Source: Ectobius pallidus (lineage: Eukaryota > Arthropoda > Insecta > Blattodea > Ectobiidae). Taken from it: a stretch of DNA of 64,000 bases. Every line of letters starts with the position of its first letter. Position 1 is the first letter of the stretch. The DNA is taken from the NCBI GenBank assembly GCA_964059195.1, contig CAXKWD010000009.1:88199432-88263431 (forward strand), written 5' to 3'. Made by a program: the position numbers and the translations under genes. The notes under the pieces are model-generated. The model saw only the letters and a list, made by a program, of their open reading frames with translations. It had not been told where the DNA came from and did not search any database. This document shows positions 36,208 through 46,909 of this stretch, piece by piece.

Positions 36208-36332
36208 GTTGTACTGGGTTATTACAGTCTTTGTACAATGCCGCCTGCAAGAATAATATTATTCTCGGAAGTGATTTTACTGCACTCAAAAGCACGTGCC
36301 ACCTAATAAGAAGAAAATCTGTCTATAATTTA

Positions 36333-37312
36333 CGAGTTTCTAAATTCATCGGACTGATGAACGATGGATTCCACCGACTGGAAAGCTGGATTTCGCAATT
36401 TTTTCTCGATGGATTCGTGATGACTGATGCATTTAAAAACCATTTGTTGACCAAACCGATGTTTTCGGGAGCGCCAACATAATAACTACATATAAAATTG
36501 TAAAATATTAGCGATGGCATGGTAACTCCGGTTTATTATTTTCCCACCAAAAAAAAAGTATGGGCTTGATCGATTTCCATTTACATTTAATACAATGAAA
36601 ACTGATTATTATAATAATATATTAAATAAAACAATTTAAAAAAGTGAGTTCTACATTAAATTAATAACTTATCGCAAAGACAGACTCGTCGGTATTTATT
36701 AGATAAAATTGGTTTATCACAGTAGGCTACTTAGACAGTCTGTGTGTTTTATACTATACACATTACAGTACTGTAGTTTATGTTTTCAAATTGACCCGAA
36801 ATTAGTAATAAGCCTATTATTTTATATGATCTATATTTTATGATTTTAACAATTTCAACAACAAAAACCGAAATAAGTTAAGGGTGACTAAAAATGCAAG
36901 CCATTATAAGAATTTATTATGACTGCAAACTAATAGACTGTCTTTGCTTCTTTCTTTTTCAGTTTTAGCCCTTTATGAGGAATCAGGTAACGACTCCTCA
37001 AAAATAAGTTTAACTACTAATTATGTGTGTGTAATTCAGTCTACGATATGTAGTTATGAATCTTATAAGCTATGCGCTGTCTCCATTACATAAGTTTGAA
37101 TTGTCAATTCGTCATAATGGCGGTGATTCATCTGATCCATCGGACGTTCAAGTACGATGGAACCGATGCCAGTCGATGGAAACCAGCGCAAACTCATCTG
37201 AACTCAGAGAACGCTTTGATGGATAGCCGATGGATTCCATCAATGAAATTAAAAACGCTCTGATGAAAGCTCGATGCCATCGGATGGATCCATTGATGAA
37301 TTTAGAAACTCG
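36333..37312. mobile_element. TIR element nested in the hAT-like element (980 bp)
   Basis: An 18-bp perfect terminal inverted repeat, CGAGTTTCTAAATTCATC, lies at 36333-36350 and inverted at 37295-37312. Subterminal regions are crowded with GATGGATTCCAT-type palindromes, especially 37125-37295. No transposase was recognised and the target duplication is unclear. Superfamily undecided. Confidence 0.7.
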
Positions 37313-38010
37313 CCTAATAATGCTGCTACTGGTTTCAGTCCATGTCGGCATCCCGAAAATGCCTATAAAACAACAGCAATTTAAACATAAGTGTTTAGAA
37401 TTATTGTGCAATGCCATTATTAGGCATGAGAAAATATGGCAAGATCACTGCAGAAAGAAACATCCGTTTCACTGAAACATAATTTAGATTTAATTCAAGT
37501 TTACTGAAAGTAAAAGCAGTGGCGAAGATAAATGGAAACCGTATATTGATGTAAATCCCAAGCAGATTCTTCAAGATAAAGATGAAGAATTTCGACAGCC
37601 ATGGGCTCCCATACCCAGGGGCGGGGGGGGGGGGGGGAGGCGCAAGGAAAAAAAAAACGTATATTAATCGTTATTATAGTCAGGTGTTTTTCTTTTATGA
37701 CAATTATTTTAAAGTCAGTTAAGACATAAAAAGTTTGCAGAAGTTTTACCAAATCGACAACATGGAAGCAGAATCCACAGTGTATTAGGAAAGGGGGGTC
37801 CAGGGGGTTTGGACCCCCAAAAATCAAAACCTAAAATTCTATATTTGGATTTAAAAGAAATATTTATTTAATTAAACAAGACTTGTTGGTGTGTCAAATA
37901 TTATATAGCAGTTATTTTCTTTTCATAACATAATGAGTAGGCCTATTATGTCCACTGTTCCATGGTTGTGTTATTCAACTTTTCTTATAAATGATAATAA
38001 GTATTATAAC

Positions 38011-38645
38011 TTAGGTAACAATTTCTTTTTAAGTTGCCATGTCTTAGAGTATAGTAAACGAATTTGCTAACGTAAAATTTGATTTTCAGTAGTTCAACAT
38101 TTAAAAATTTCCCGGGGTGGACACCCGACTTAGGTAACATTTTCTTGTTTACATTGGCATGTCTTAGAGTATGGTAAACAGATTTCCTAACTAGTTTTTT
38201 AGTGCTAAAATAGCGTAAAATGTGATTTTCATTAGTTCAATATTTAAAAATTTCCCGGGGGTGGACACATAGGCGTACAGAGGGTACGTGGGAAGCTTAA
38301 AACTCGTTATTTTGCATCTTAATTTTTAAAATTTTCCGGGGGAAGACCCCCGGAAGCTTAAAACTCGTATTTTTGCAACTTAGTTTTTAAAATTTTCCGG
38401 GGGAGGACCCCCGGACCCCCCTCTCCCTGGGGGTATTCCAGACCCCGCGGATGTTATAACCCCCCCATATGGTCGGCCTGGTTACGCCTATGGGTGGACA
38501 CCCGACTTAGGTAAGAATTTCTTGTTTACATTGGCATGTCTTAGTATGGTAAACAAATTTCCTAACTAGTTTTTCTGTGGTAAAATAGCGTAAAATGTGA
38601 TTTCATTAGTTAAATATTTAAAAATTTTCTGGGGATGGACCCCCG
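38011..38645. repeat. Tandem repeat, about 143-bp unit, three copies
   Basis: ACTTAGGTAA, TTGGCATGTCTTAG, GGTAAAC and TTTAAAAATTTCCCGGGG recur at about 38011, 38128 and 38506. The third copy is displaced by a MITE inserted at 38269-38491. Confidence 0.85.
38269..38491. mobile_element. MITE inserted in a tandem-repeat unit (223 bp)
   Basis: The ends are ATAGGCGTA and its inverse TACGCCTAT. The flanking sequence GGGTGGACAC is duplicated (38259-38268, 38492-38501). The first tandem copy has the uninterrupted site (GGGGTGGACACCCGACTTAG at about 38114), an internal empty site. The interior has a 61-bp direct repeat ending in CCGGGGG(A)GGACCCCCGG. Confidence 0.8.
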
Positions 38646-38919
38646 ACCCCCTTTTTGGGGGGTAATCCAACCCACCCGGCAGTTTCTACCCTCTTCGCAA
38701 TTATTTTCTGGCTAAATCATTGTTGCACTTACATTTTTATATTATTAATATAATGTTACAAAAGTGGCCCAAGAAGTTAAAGCGACAAAAAATAAATTAA
38801 TTAAAAATTTGCCCCCCCCTAGAAAATATCATATGGGCGCCCTTGTCGACAATCACTCAGGTTGGGGGGGGGGGTGCGTCATGAAGTTTGGGGGGGGGGG
38901 GTGGGCACCCCTGTTTTAG

Positions 38920-40690
38920 TCTAAATGTAAACTCGTTCATTCGTATGTTTCTATCTACCCATACCCAAGCACGAGATGTATATGTGTTCTGTTCATTCCT
39001 TTCGAGTAGGAACATGCGAGCTTTTTTAGCGTTGTTTTTAAATACACAAAACAGGCAGTGACTATAATAATATTATATTCATTATAATGATGATGGTTAT
39101 TTTATATGTATGTATTATATACATTTCACTACATATTAGCCGAATATGATTGACAGTATGTAATCTCATAACCACTATAACGAACACAATGAATATCTTG
39201 AGGGATGGAATCTGAAATCACATCTTTACTTGTTACTTATAGCTAGGGACCGTATTTTTTTCGGAATAGCGATAACCTACATTTATATTTATTGATACTA
39301 AAGTGATGACGGAAGTGTTGATTTAGGTATTTTGGTACAAAAATGCTGTTTTTGGTTTTTATTATAAAAAATCAGGCATGCCATCAAGTATAAAAGTGAA
39401 AAATTTTACGCCGTTTGGACGCATGGAACAGATGCCACTGACTTCATTTTTAAACCTCCAAGTGCTTCCAACTGCCGGTGTATGCAAACTTATCCCCTGT
39501 TTTCTTGGTTTCAATTTGCATGTTATTTTGCAACATTCAAAATATTTTCCCTCAAAAATAGAGATACAGCTGTGAAATTGTTTCTAAATATACTTAACAT
39601 CGTGTGTAATAATATGTTTAACCCGATTTTGTGTACAGGCTTTAGTTCCTTTTTTTTTTTAAATATATATATATATATATTTGGTAAGTTATAATCACAA
39701 GACAGTAGTTTGTAAATTTTTATATTTCTTGGTAAAATATTTTCTTTTAACAAAAAGTACAAATAATATAATAAATCCATTAGTAAGTTTGTAAAGTAAG
39801 CATCAAAGAATTGCACACAAAATATTCAGGATCAATATTTTAATAAGTATGAGAGGAGATAAATGTCAATTTTTATTTAAAAATATAAATTTAATTAATA
39901 TGTCAAAAACAAATTGAGATATCATAAAGAAAATTTAAACTTTAATTTCTGTTTACATTTTGATTGAGTGTGCAAAATTTTAAATCTCTCTAGGACAAGT
40001 AGGCCTAGTTTAGAAAACCACTCTCAGCACATCGGTCATCCCTTAAAATATCACTATTAAGCAAATTATATTCACGAAAAATCGCGAAGTGTGTAAATGA
40101 GTAAAAATCGACGGTATATTTAATTTAAAACGTAAAATTATTATATATTATACAATTGCTAAATTATAATAATGATAATTAGGTCATGAACGTGGAAATA
40201 GATGGGCTGTTCTATAACTGGAGATGCTCTATCTTGTAAATTTATGTTGGCTCATGTTTCATTAGAATTCTAATAGAAGTTGAAACTTTATATATGGGGC
40301 ATAAATCCATTGCACTTCTCTGCCATATTAGATAACTTACAATTATTGTTGGTAATTCTGAATAACTACAGGACGAATATTCAGAAATCTGTACGAAAAT
40401 ATTATTGAAAATCGTAACTGTAGGTGCTTGCAATTTCTTTTTCGTCCTCTTGTGGAAACAGGAAGTAATTATGGAACGAAGATCAACATACACAAGTTCA
40501 AAGTTATGAGAATATCGCAAAGGGAAGAACCGGTGCGAATTCTCATGGGAAACCGAAAACTGGACAATTTTCATCGGTACAAGTAGGCTACAGTACTTAG
40601 GAAATGTGACGAAGTTGCCTTCTGCACAAAGGAAATTAGATAACGAATTGCCATGGCCAAGACGGTATTCTTAAATATATATCACTGTTG
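38920..40690. other. A+T-rich sequence, nothing firm
   Basis: It contains an AT microsatellite (39662-39680) and a block AGGGACCGTATTTTTT (39245) that recurs as AGGGTCCGTATTTTTT at 42359 in the same orientation. No gene recognised. Confidence 0.4.
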
Positions 40691-40699
40691 ACTAGTAAC

Positions 40700-41125
40700 C
40701 TGACCTTGGATTTTAGGAAGAAATTGATAAAATGCCACCTGGACCATCGCTTTATAAGGACCAAAAAGATGGACAAAGAAAAATAGAGAAGAAATACTTC
40801 CAAAGTTTTGAAATATGGTGCTGGAGAAGAATGGGAAAAATAAAATGTACGAAAAAGTGGCAAATGAAGAAGTTCCGAGAGAAATAAACAAGAAGAGATC
40901 AATCCTGAACACAGTTCTTCGTAGGATAGGTTACATCTTAAGAAGAAATTGTTTGTTACATGAAGATATTGAAACCAAGTTGGAGGGAATTCCCGGTCTT
41001 GGAAAAAGAAGAATCTACACGATTTAAAGGAGAAAAGAAAAGAGAGAGAGAGCTAAGGATAGAGGGAGATGGAGAGAATAATTTTCAGACCAAGCCCAAG
41101 GACCTATCTATGGACAGAACACATA
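40700..41125 (+). pseudogene. LINE ORF2 C-terminal remnant
   Basis: Across frames it reads KCHLDHRF, KMWCWRRM-like sequence (ATATGGTGCTGGAGAAGAATG), then IGYILRRNCLLHEDIETKLE and DLKEKR. This is the LINE tail pattern 'W.GHILRRNCLL..VIEGK.EG..GRRR..LLDDLKE.R'. Many stops and shifts. Confidence 0.75.
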
Positions 41126-41159
41126 ATAATAATAATACATTTTCTAATTTCTAATTTCT

Positions 41160-41515
41160 AATTGGAGGCGTTCAGCAAGAAAATCCAGGAAAGAAAAATT
41201 TCGGAATAATAGAATAAGGGAAATAATGCAAGTTGAAAAGAATATTTTGGAAATTGTAGAAGTAAGACGCTAGAAATGGTATGGACATGTACTCAGAATG
41301 ACAGAGGATAGAATACCCAAACAATTTTGGATTGGAAAGTAGAAGGAAAAAGAAGAAGCGGGAAGCCCAAAGAGTGCTGGATGGATGGGGTGAAACGGAG
41401 TATGGCGAGAATAGGATTAAGTGAAGAAGATGCTATGGACAGGGACTTATGGAGGCAAAAGATTTTTGTGGAATGAAGGAAAACCATTGTATTGTGGAAT
41501 ATTCCTTAGTAAAAA
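41160..41515 (+). pseudogene. Second LINE C-terminal remnant
   Basis: WRRSARKSRKEKFRNNRIRE then KWYGHVLRMTEDRIPKQ and the end KTIVLWNI-like follow the LINE pattern 'FWRRSAR.SR..K.RN..IR..M...WYGH..RM...R.P.Q'. Frame breaks are present. Orientation matches its left neighbour. Confidence 0.75.
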
Positions 41516-42076
41516 ATAAAAATAAAAAAAATTACAGAATGAACAAACATAAGCAATCATCTTACCAAGACAGGAAGTGCAATAGAATCGATTATGGAAG
41601 GCGATGAAATTCACGAATGAAAACGAAAAATAGAGAAACTGAACTACTGTGCTTGCAGAAGCATTACAACTGATACCATGAAAACTTTATCATACAATAT
41701 GAAAGACCTTGAATATCATAAATGACATTGCAATACTGTGACGTAAGTTAAGGCAAAAACAAACACTGTTTTCACTCACGAAACTCAACTGCACACTCCA
41801 CGCCTCCAGAGTCTGTGGTCTTGCATTCAAAATCCATTCACATTTCTGTGTTCTGCTTTATCAATTATTCAGTGGTCGTCTCCCCATGATGGTCCATGCT
41901 ACTATTTAAGATAGAAGAAAATATCATCATATACAGAACGCTCATACTTTTATGCTCATCCTACCTTAATGTCATAATTATAAGCTAAATAAGTTTCAGG
42001 GGACTGGAAATATTACTAATGTTCTATATTTATACCCTCGCATAAAAGTATTTAATTAGATAAATAGATGTACATT

Positions 42077-42296
42077 CGAGGCGCGTCCATAAAGTAAGTT
42101 TCCTCTCTGTCATTCTCTTTCAGTCCATGTAATTTCTTGAGGTGTAGGAAAATATGGAAATCACTGGGAGCGAGGTCCGGGCTGTAGGGTGGATGTTTGA
42201 ACATCTCCCAGCCGAACTTCTGCAGGAGACTTGCTAGGAGGTGTTTAAACATCCACCCTACAGCCCGGACCTCGCTTACTTTATGAACGCGCCTCG
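42077..42296 (-). mobile_element. Mariner-derived fold-back element (220 bp)
   Basis: Terminal inverted repeats CGAGGCGCGTCCATAAAGTA (left) and the inverse with one change (right). TA follows the right end. The minus frame encodes KFGWEMFKHPPYSPDLAPSD then FHIFLHLKKL, the mariner block holding the last catalytic Asp. A 34-bp segment (42169-42202) is repeated inverted at 42243-42276, so part of the transposase is folded back on itself. Confidence 0.88.
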
Positions 42297-42309
42297 TACG
42301 ACGTCCGTC

Positions 42310-43400
42310 ATATTACAAAATAAATTAGCACAAAACTTTTACATTCATATTATATATTAGGGTCCGTATTTTTTGGTACAGCGATAAACGCGAAAAGTTC
42401 GCAAACATGTTTTCCTAGCTACATTAAGTTTTATAAATGCTTAAATTTCGTGCTTAAACAAGCACGAAATAGGTTTGGCGAAATTTATTGATTATGCGAA
42501 ATCTACACCCCCTACATGATGTAAATTGAGAAATGTGACAGAAAATATGATTTTAAAACCATAATAATTGCTCGAATTTATCTTTAAGTCTCTCATAAGT
42601 GAACTCTCCTTTCTGCTGTCTGTCAGTCTGATTGAGAAATTTCTCGGCCATTGACACTTATAGATTACACCGAAGATTGAAGAATGTATGCTATTCAACA
42701 GATTCCGTATTTTATGGACAGTGATTGGCATTATCCATTTCTCTTTGCACATTGCTATCTGAACTTGTTCTGTTGCAATCTTTTTTTTATTTCTCAACCG
42801 AAGTTTTAGTATTACTTCACTTTTCAATGTGAAATGTAGTATAAAATAGCTTATTGTTACGAAATAACCATCAAAATAGAAGCAGATTAACACCAAAATC
42901 GACCATTTTATTTGGCCAAAACAAGATTCTATTCACCATTAAGAGAAAAATGTGTATTTTAGGATACAATCTCATAAGCAATATTAGGCCCAACAGCTCT
43001 GTTGGGGGGGGGGAGTGACCTGAAGGACTTAATGAAATTCCCTGAAATGCCGTTTTTCTAAGTTTACTCTGAATATCACGAAAACATTTTAATAAAATCA
43101 ACGATATGTACAAAATTTAATTACATAACATTTCCTACGTTCTTTTATGTAAATTAAATTCGTACATAAAGCGTTTTTCCTTGATCCTAAGTTTCCCAAA
43201 TAGGTACTTATGGAAAGCTGAGAAAAACGACATTTTTATCTCTCCCCTCACCAGCGGTTTTATTTCCAGAACACTCCTAAAGACAACTCTGCTAAATTTC
43301 AAAACCAAGCCTACGTGATTCTTTCCTATTTCTCTTTTGTTGCACGGACTAATTGTGACATCGGCTGAAACAAAGGTAATAATTTTTTTTCTTTTTTTTT
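42310..43400. other. A+T-rich sequence, nothing recognised
   Basis: No gene or RNA is seen. It ends in a T-rich tract (43381-43403) that abuts the first, degenerate tRNA copy of the array. Confidence 0.4.
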
Positions 43401-43411
43401 TTTAAATTGTC

Positions 43412-43483
43412 AACCACTGCCAGGGAGGGAACACGGAGCAACTGCTTGGAAGGCAACTATGCTGACCATTACACCACCATCGC
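43412..43483 (-). pseudogene. tRNA-Gly(UCC) copy 1, degenerate edge copy
   Basis: The 5' half (anticodon TCC, D-arm, acceptor 5' strand) is intact. The T-arm and 3' acceptor strand are scrambled (GGGAGGGAACACGG replaces GGGAATCGAACCCGG on the plus strand). It marks the left edge of the array. Confidence 0.8.
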
Positions 43484-43570
43484 TCGGATGATAAAGGTAA
43501 CGTTTGTTTCCGTCTCATTCGGCATATTACGGTAAAACAACTGAAAATAACGAGTACGTAAACTAAAAAG

Positions 43571-43642
43571 TGCGATGACCGGGAATCGAACCCGGATCGA
43601 CTGCTTGGAAGGCAACTATGCTGACAATTACACCACCATCTC
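43571..43642 (-). pseudogene. tRNA-Gly(UCC) copy 2, type B
   Basis: Type B: C2 to A breaks the second acceptor pair, D-loop G18 becomes T, and C66 becomes T (G-U pair). Anticodon and T-loop are intact. Probably impaired. Confidence 0.75.
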
Positions 43643-43729
43643 ACGAGTGGTTAATCGAAAGTTTATTTCCGCCTCATTCGGCATATTACGGTAAAACAAC
43701 TGAAAATTACGAGTACGTAAACTAAAAAG

Positions 43730-43801
43730 TGCGATGGCCGGGAATCGAACCCGGATCAACTGCTCGGAAGGAAACTATGCTGACCATTACAACACCAACG
43801 C
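43730..43801 (-). pseudogene. tRNA-Gly(UCC) copy 3, type C
   Basis: Type C: A4 to T (mismatch with T69), G10 to T, G30 to T in the anticodon stem, A37 to G. Anticodon TCC kept. Likely non-functional. Confidence 0.75.
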
Positions 43802-43888
43802 ACGATTGGTAAAACAAAAGTTTATTTCCGCCTCATTCGGCATATTACGGTAAAACAATTGAAAATTACGAGTACGTAAACTGAAAAG

Positions 43889-43960
43889 TGCGATGGCCTG
43901 GAATCGAACCCGGATCAACTGCTTGGAAGGAAACTATGCTGAACATTACACCAACATCGC
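43889..43960 (-). pseudogene. tRNA-Gly(UCC) copy 4, type D
   Basis: Type D: G7 to T, D-loop G19 to T, G30 to T and a broken T-stem pair (CCTGG for CCGGG on plus). The terminator run is only T4. Likely non-functional. Confidence 0.75.
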
Positions 43961-44047
43961 ACGATTGGTTAACCAAAAGTTTATTTCCGCCTCATTCGGT
44001 ATATTACGGTAAAACAATTGAAAATTACGAGTACGTAAACTAAAAAG

Positions 44048-44119
44048 TGCGATGGCCGGGAATCGAACCCGGATCAACTGCTTGGAAGGCAACTATGCTG
44101 ACCATTACACCACCATCGC
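44048..44119 (-). tRNA. tRNA-Gly(UCC) copy 5, type E, canonical
   Basis: All seven acceptor pairs (GCGATGG with CCATCGC), anticodon loop CTTCCAA, T-loop TTCGATT and B-box GGTTCGATTCC are intact. Discriminator A73, then CTTTTT. Reads GGA codons. Confidence 0.96.
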
Positions 44120-44206
44120 ACGGATGATAAACCTAACGTTTATTTCCGTCTCATTCGGCATATTACGGTAAAACAACTGAAAATAACGAGTACGTAAACT
44201 AAAAAA

Positions 44207-44278
44207 TGCGATGGCCGGGAATCGAACCCGGATAAACTACTTGGAAGGCAACTATGCTGACCATTACACCACCAACGC
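44207..44278 (-). tRNA. tRNA-Gly(UCC) copy 6, type F, variant
   Basis: Type F: A4 to T gives a T-T mismatch, C40 to T leaves a G-U pair in the anticodon stem, one variable-loop change. A- and B-boxes intact, T6 terminator. Could be transcribed; function doubtful. Confidence 0.65.
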
Positions 44279-44365
44279 ACGATTGGTAAATCAAAAGTTT
44301 ATTTCCGCCTCATTCGGCATATTACGGTAAAACAACTGAAAATTACGAGTACGTAAACTAAAAAG

Positions 44366-44437
44366 TGCGATGGCCGGGAATCGAAGTAGGATCAACTGCT
44401 TGGAAGGCAACTATGCTGACCATTACACCATCATCAC
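44366..44437 (-). pseudogene. tRNA-Gly(UCC) copy 7, type G
   Basis: Type G: the T-stem is destroyed (GTAGG for CCCGG on plus), C2 to T and G7 to A weaken the acceptor stem. B-box half lost. Pseudogene. Confidence 0.85.
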
Positions 44438-44524
44438 ACGGATGATAAAGCTAACGTTTATTTCCGTCTCATTCGGCATATTACGGTAAAACTACTGAAA
44501 ATAACGAGTACGTAAACTAAAAAA

Positions 44525-44596
44525 TGCGATGGCCGGGAATCGAACCCGGATCAACTGCTTGGAAGGCAACTATGCTGACCATTACACCACCAACGC
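44525..44596 (-). tRNA. tRNA-Gly(UCC) copy 8, type H, one mismatch
   Basis: Type H: identical to canonical except A4 to T, giving GCGTTGG opposite CCATCGC (one T-T mismatch). T6 terminator. May be functional. Confidence 0.75.
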
Positions 44597-44683
44597 ACGA
44601 TTGGTAAAACAAAAGTTTATTTCCGCCTCATTCGGCATATTACGGTAAAACAATTGAAAATTACGAGTACGTAAACTGAAAAG

Positions 44684-44755
44684 TGCGATGGCCGGGAATA
44701 GAACCCGGATCAACTGCTTGGAAGGCAACTATGCTGACCATTACACCACCATCGC
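44684..44755 (-). tRNA. tRNA-Gly(UCC) copy 9, type A, T-loop change
   Basis: Type A: canonical except T-loop/B-box G57 to T (TTCTATT for TTCGATT). This is a conserved promoter and tertiary-contact base, so expression is probably reduced. Terminator run T4. Confidence 0.7.
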
Positions 44756-44842
44756 TCGGATGATAAAGGTAACGTTTGTTTCCGTCTCATTCGGCATATT
44801 ACGGTAAAACAACTGAAAATAACGAGTACGTAAACTAAAAAG

Positions 44843-44914
44843 TGCGATGACCGGGAATCGAACCCGGATCGACTGCTTGGAAGGCAACTATGCTGACAAT
44901 TACACCACCATCTC
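44843..44914 (-). pseudogene. tRNA-Gly(UCC) copy 10, type B
   Basis: Same lesions as copy 2. Confidence 0.75.
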
Positions 44915-45001
44915 ACGAGTGGTTAATCGAAAGTTTATTTCCGCCTCATTCGGCATATTACGGTAAAACAACTGAAAATTACGAGTACGTAAACTAAAAA
45001 G

Positions 45002-45073
45002 TGCGATGGCCGGGAATCGAACCCGGATCAACTGCTCGGAAGGAAACTATGCTGACCATTACAACACCAACGC
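45002..45073 (-). pseudogene. tRNA-Gly(UCC) copy 11, type C
   Basis: Same lesions as copy 3. Confidence 0.75.
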
Positions 45074-45160
45074 ACGATTGGTAAAACAAAAGTTTATTTC
45101 CGCCTCATTCGGCATATTACGGTAAAACAATTGAAAATTACGAGTACGTAAACTGAAAAG

Positions 45161-45232
45161 TGCGATGGCCTGGAATCGAACCCGGATCAACTGCTTGGAA
45201 GGAAACTATGCTGAACATTACACCAACATCGC
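45161..45232 (-). pseudogene. tRNA-Gly(UCC) copy 12, type D
   Basis: Same lesions as copy 4. Confidence 0.75.
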
Positions 45233-45319
45233 ACGATTGGTTAACCAAAAGTTTATTTCCGCCTCATTCGGTATATTACGGTAAAACAATTGAAAATTAC
45301 GAGTACGTAAACTAAAAAG

Positions 45320-45391
45320 TGCGATGGCCGGGAATCGAACCCGGATCAACTGCTTGGAAGGCAACTATGCTGACCATTACACCACCATCGC
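45320..45391 (-). tRNA. tRNA-Gly(UCC) copy 13, type E, canonical
   Basis: Identical to copy 5; all stems, both internal promoter boxes and the T5 terminator are intact. Confidence 0.96.
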
Positions 45392-45478
45392 ACGGATGAT
45401 AAACCTAACGTTTATTTCCGTCTCATTCGGCATATTACGGTAAAACAACTGAAAATAACGAGTACGTAAACTAAAAAA

Positions 45479-45550
45479 TGCGATGGCCGGGAATCGAACC
45501 CGGATAAACTACTTGGAAGGCAACTATGCTGACCATTACACCACCAACGC
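45479..45550 (-). tRNA. tRNA-Gly(UCC) copy 14, type F, variant
   Basis: Same changes as copy 6. Confidence 0.65.
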
Positions 45551-45637
45551 ACGATTGGTAAATCAAAAGTTTATTTCCGCCTCATTCGGCATATTACGGT
45601 AAAACAACTGAAAATTACGAGTACGTAAACTAAAAAG

Positions 45638-45709
45638 TGCGATGGCCGGGAATCGAAGTAGGATCAACTGCTTGGAAGGCAACTATGCTGACCATTACAC
45701 CATCATCAC
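45638..45709 (-). pseudogene. tRNA-Gly(UCC) copy 15, type G
   Basis: Same T-stem loss as copy 7. Confidence 0.85.
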
Positions 45710-45796
45710 ACGGATGATAAAGCTAACGTTTATTTCCGTCTCATTCGGCATATTACGGTAAAACTACTGAAAATAACGAGTACGTAAACTAAAAAA

Positions 45797-45868
45797 TGCG
45801 ATGGCCGGGAATCGAACCCGGATCAACTGCTTGGAAGGCAACTATGCTGACCATTACACCACCAACGC
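45797..45868 (-). tRNA. tRNA-Gly(UCC) copy 16, type H, one mismatch
   Basis: Same single acceptor mismatch as copy 8. Confidence 0.75.
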
Positions 45869-45955
45869 ACGATTGGTAAAACAAAAGTTTATTTCCGCCT
45901 CATTCGGCATATTACGGTAAAACAATTGAAAATTACGAGTACGTAAACTGAAAAG

Positions 45956-46027
45956 TGCGATGGCCGGGAATAGAACCCGGATCAACTGCTTGGAAGGCAA
46001 CTATGCTGACCATTACACCACCATCGC
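45956..46027 (-). tRNA. tRNA-Gly(UCC) copy 17, type A, T-loop change
   Basis: Same G57 to T change as copy 9. First of the two monomers in the short, truncated higher-order unit. Confidence 0.7.
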
Positions 46028-46114
46028 TCGGATGATAAAGGTAACGTTTGTTTCCGTCTCATTCGGCATATTACGGTAAAACAACTGAAAATAACGAGTA
46101 CGTAAACTAAAAAG

Positions 46115-46186
46115 TGCGATGACCGGGAATCGAACCCGGATCGACTGCTTGGAAGGCAACTATGCTGACCATTACACCACCAACGC
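46115..46186 (-). tRNA. tRNA-Gly(UCC) copy 18, B/H hybrid
   Basis: The tRNA 3' half carries type B marks (C66 to T and the variable-loop change). The 5' half and upstream spacer carry type H marks (A4 to T, ACGATTGGTAAAAC). The switch lies in the stretch shared by both types around the anticodon, the expected product of an unequal crossover. Confidence 0.7.
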
Positions 46187-46273
46187 ACGATTGGTAAAAC
46201 AAAAGTTTATTTCCGCCTCATTCGGCATATTACGGTAAAACAATTGAAAATTACGAGTACGTAAACTGAAAAG

Positions 46274-46345
46274 TGCGATGGCCGGGAATAGAACCCGGAT
46301 CAACTGCTTGGAAGGCAACTATGCTGACCATTACACCACCATCGC
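46274..46345 (-). tRNA. tRNA-Gly(UCC) copy 19, type A, T-loop change
   Basis: Same change as copy 9; starts a complete higher-order unit. Confidence 0.7.
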
Positions 46346-46432
46346 TCGGATGATAAAGGTAACGTTTGTTTCCGTCTCATTCGGCATATTACGGTAAAAC
46401 AACTGAAAATAACGAGTACGTAAACTAAAAAG

Positions 46433-46504
46433 TGCGATGACCGGGAATCGAACCCGGATCGACTGCTTGGAAGGCAACTATGCTGACAATTACACCACCA
46501 TCTC
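46433..46504 (-). pseudogene. tRNA-Gly(UCC) copy 20, type B
   Basis: Same lesions as copy 2. Confidence 0.75.
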
Positions 46505-46591
46505 ACGAGTGGTTAATCGAAAGTTTATTTCCGCCTCATTCGGCATATTACGGTAAAACAACTGAAAATTACGAGTACGTAAACTAAAAAG

Positions 46592-46663
46592 TGCGATGGC
46601 CGGGAATCGAACCCGGATCAACTGCTCGGAAGGAAACTATGCTGACCATTACAACACCAACGC
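46592..46663 (-). pseudogene. tRNA-Gly(UCC) copy 21, type C
   Basis: Same lesions as copy 3. Confidence 0.75.
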
Positions 46664-46750
46664 ACGATTGGTAAAACAAAAGTTTATTTCCGCCTCATTC
46701 GGCATATTACGGTAAAACAATTGAAAATTACGAGTACGTAAACTGAAAAG

Positions 46751-46822
46751 TGCGATGGCCTGGAATCGAACCCGGATCAACTGCTTGGAAGGAAACTATG
46801 CTGAACATTACACCAACATCGC
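46751..46822 (-). pseudogene. tRNA-Gly(UCC) copy 22, type D
   Basis: Same lesions as copy 4. Confidence 0.75.
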
Positions 46823-46909
46823 ACGATTGGTTAACCAAAAGTTTATTTCCGCCTCATTCGGTATATTACGGTAAAACAATTGAAAATTACGAGTACGTAA
46901 ACTAAAAAG

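Larger units (their letters stand above)
35711..38913. mobile_element. Non-autonomous hAT-like element, 3.2 kb, poly-G subterminal
   Basis: The ends are inverted: CAGGGGTGCCCAC on the left and the same 13 bases read inward from the right, each followed by long G-runs. TTTTAGT flanks both sides (35704-35710, 38914-38920), extending to 8 bp if the shared C is counted. Both ends share a second inner block (TGCGTCAT...). I find no transposase. The inside holds a TIR element, a tandem repeat and a nested MITE. It starts about 340 bp upstream of the stomatin-like start codon. Confidence 0.8.

Noticed and set aside
37148..37417. 89-codon minus frame as a gene
   Set aside because: It falls in the palindrome-rich end of the TIR element at 36333-37312, and the repeats explain it.
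39659..39680. AT run as a regulatory TATA element
   Set aside because: It is a simple AT microsatellite with no gene downstream.
42492..42896. 134-codon open frame on minus
   Set aside because: Composition matches surrounding A+T-rich DNA, with no domain or family signature.
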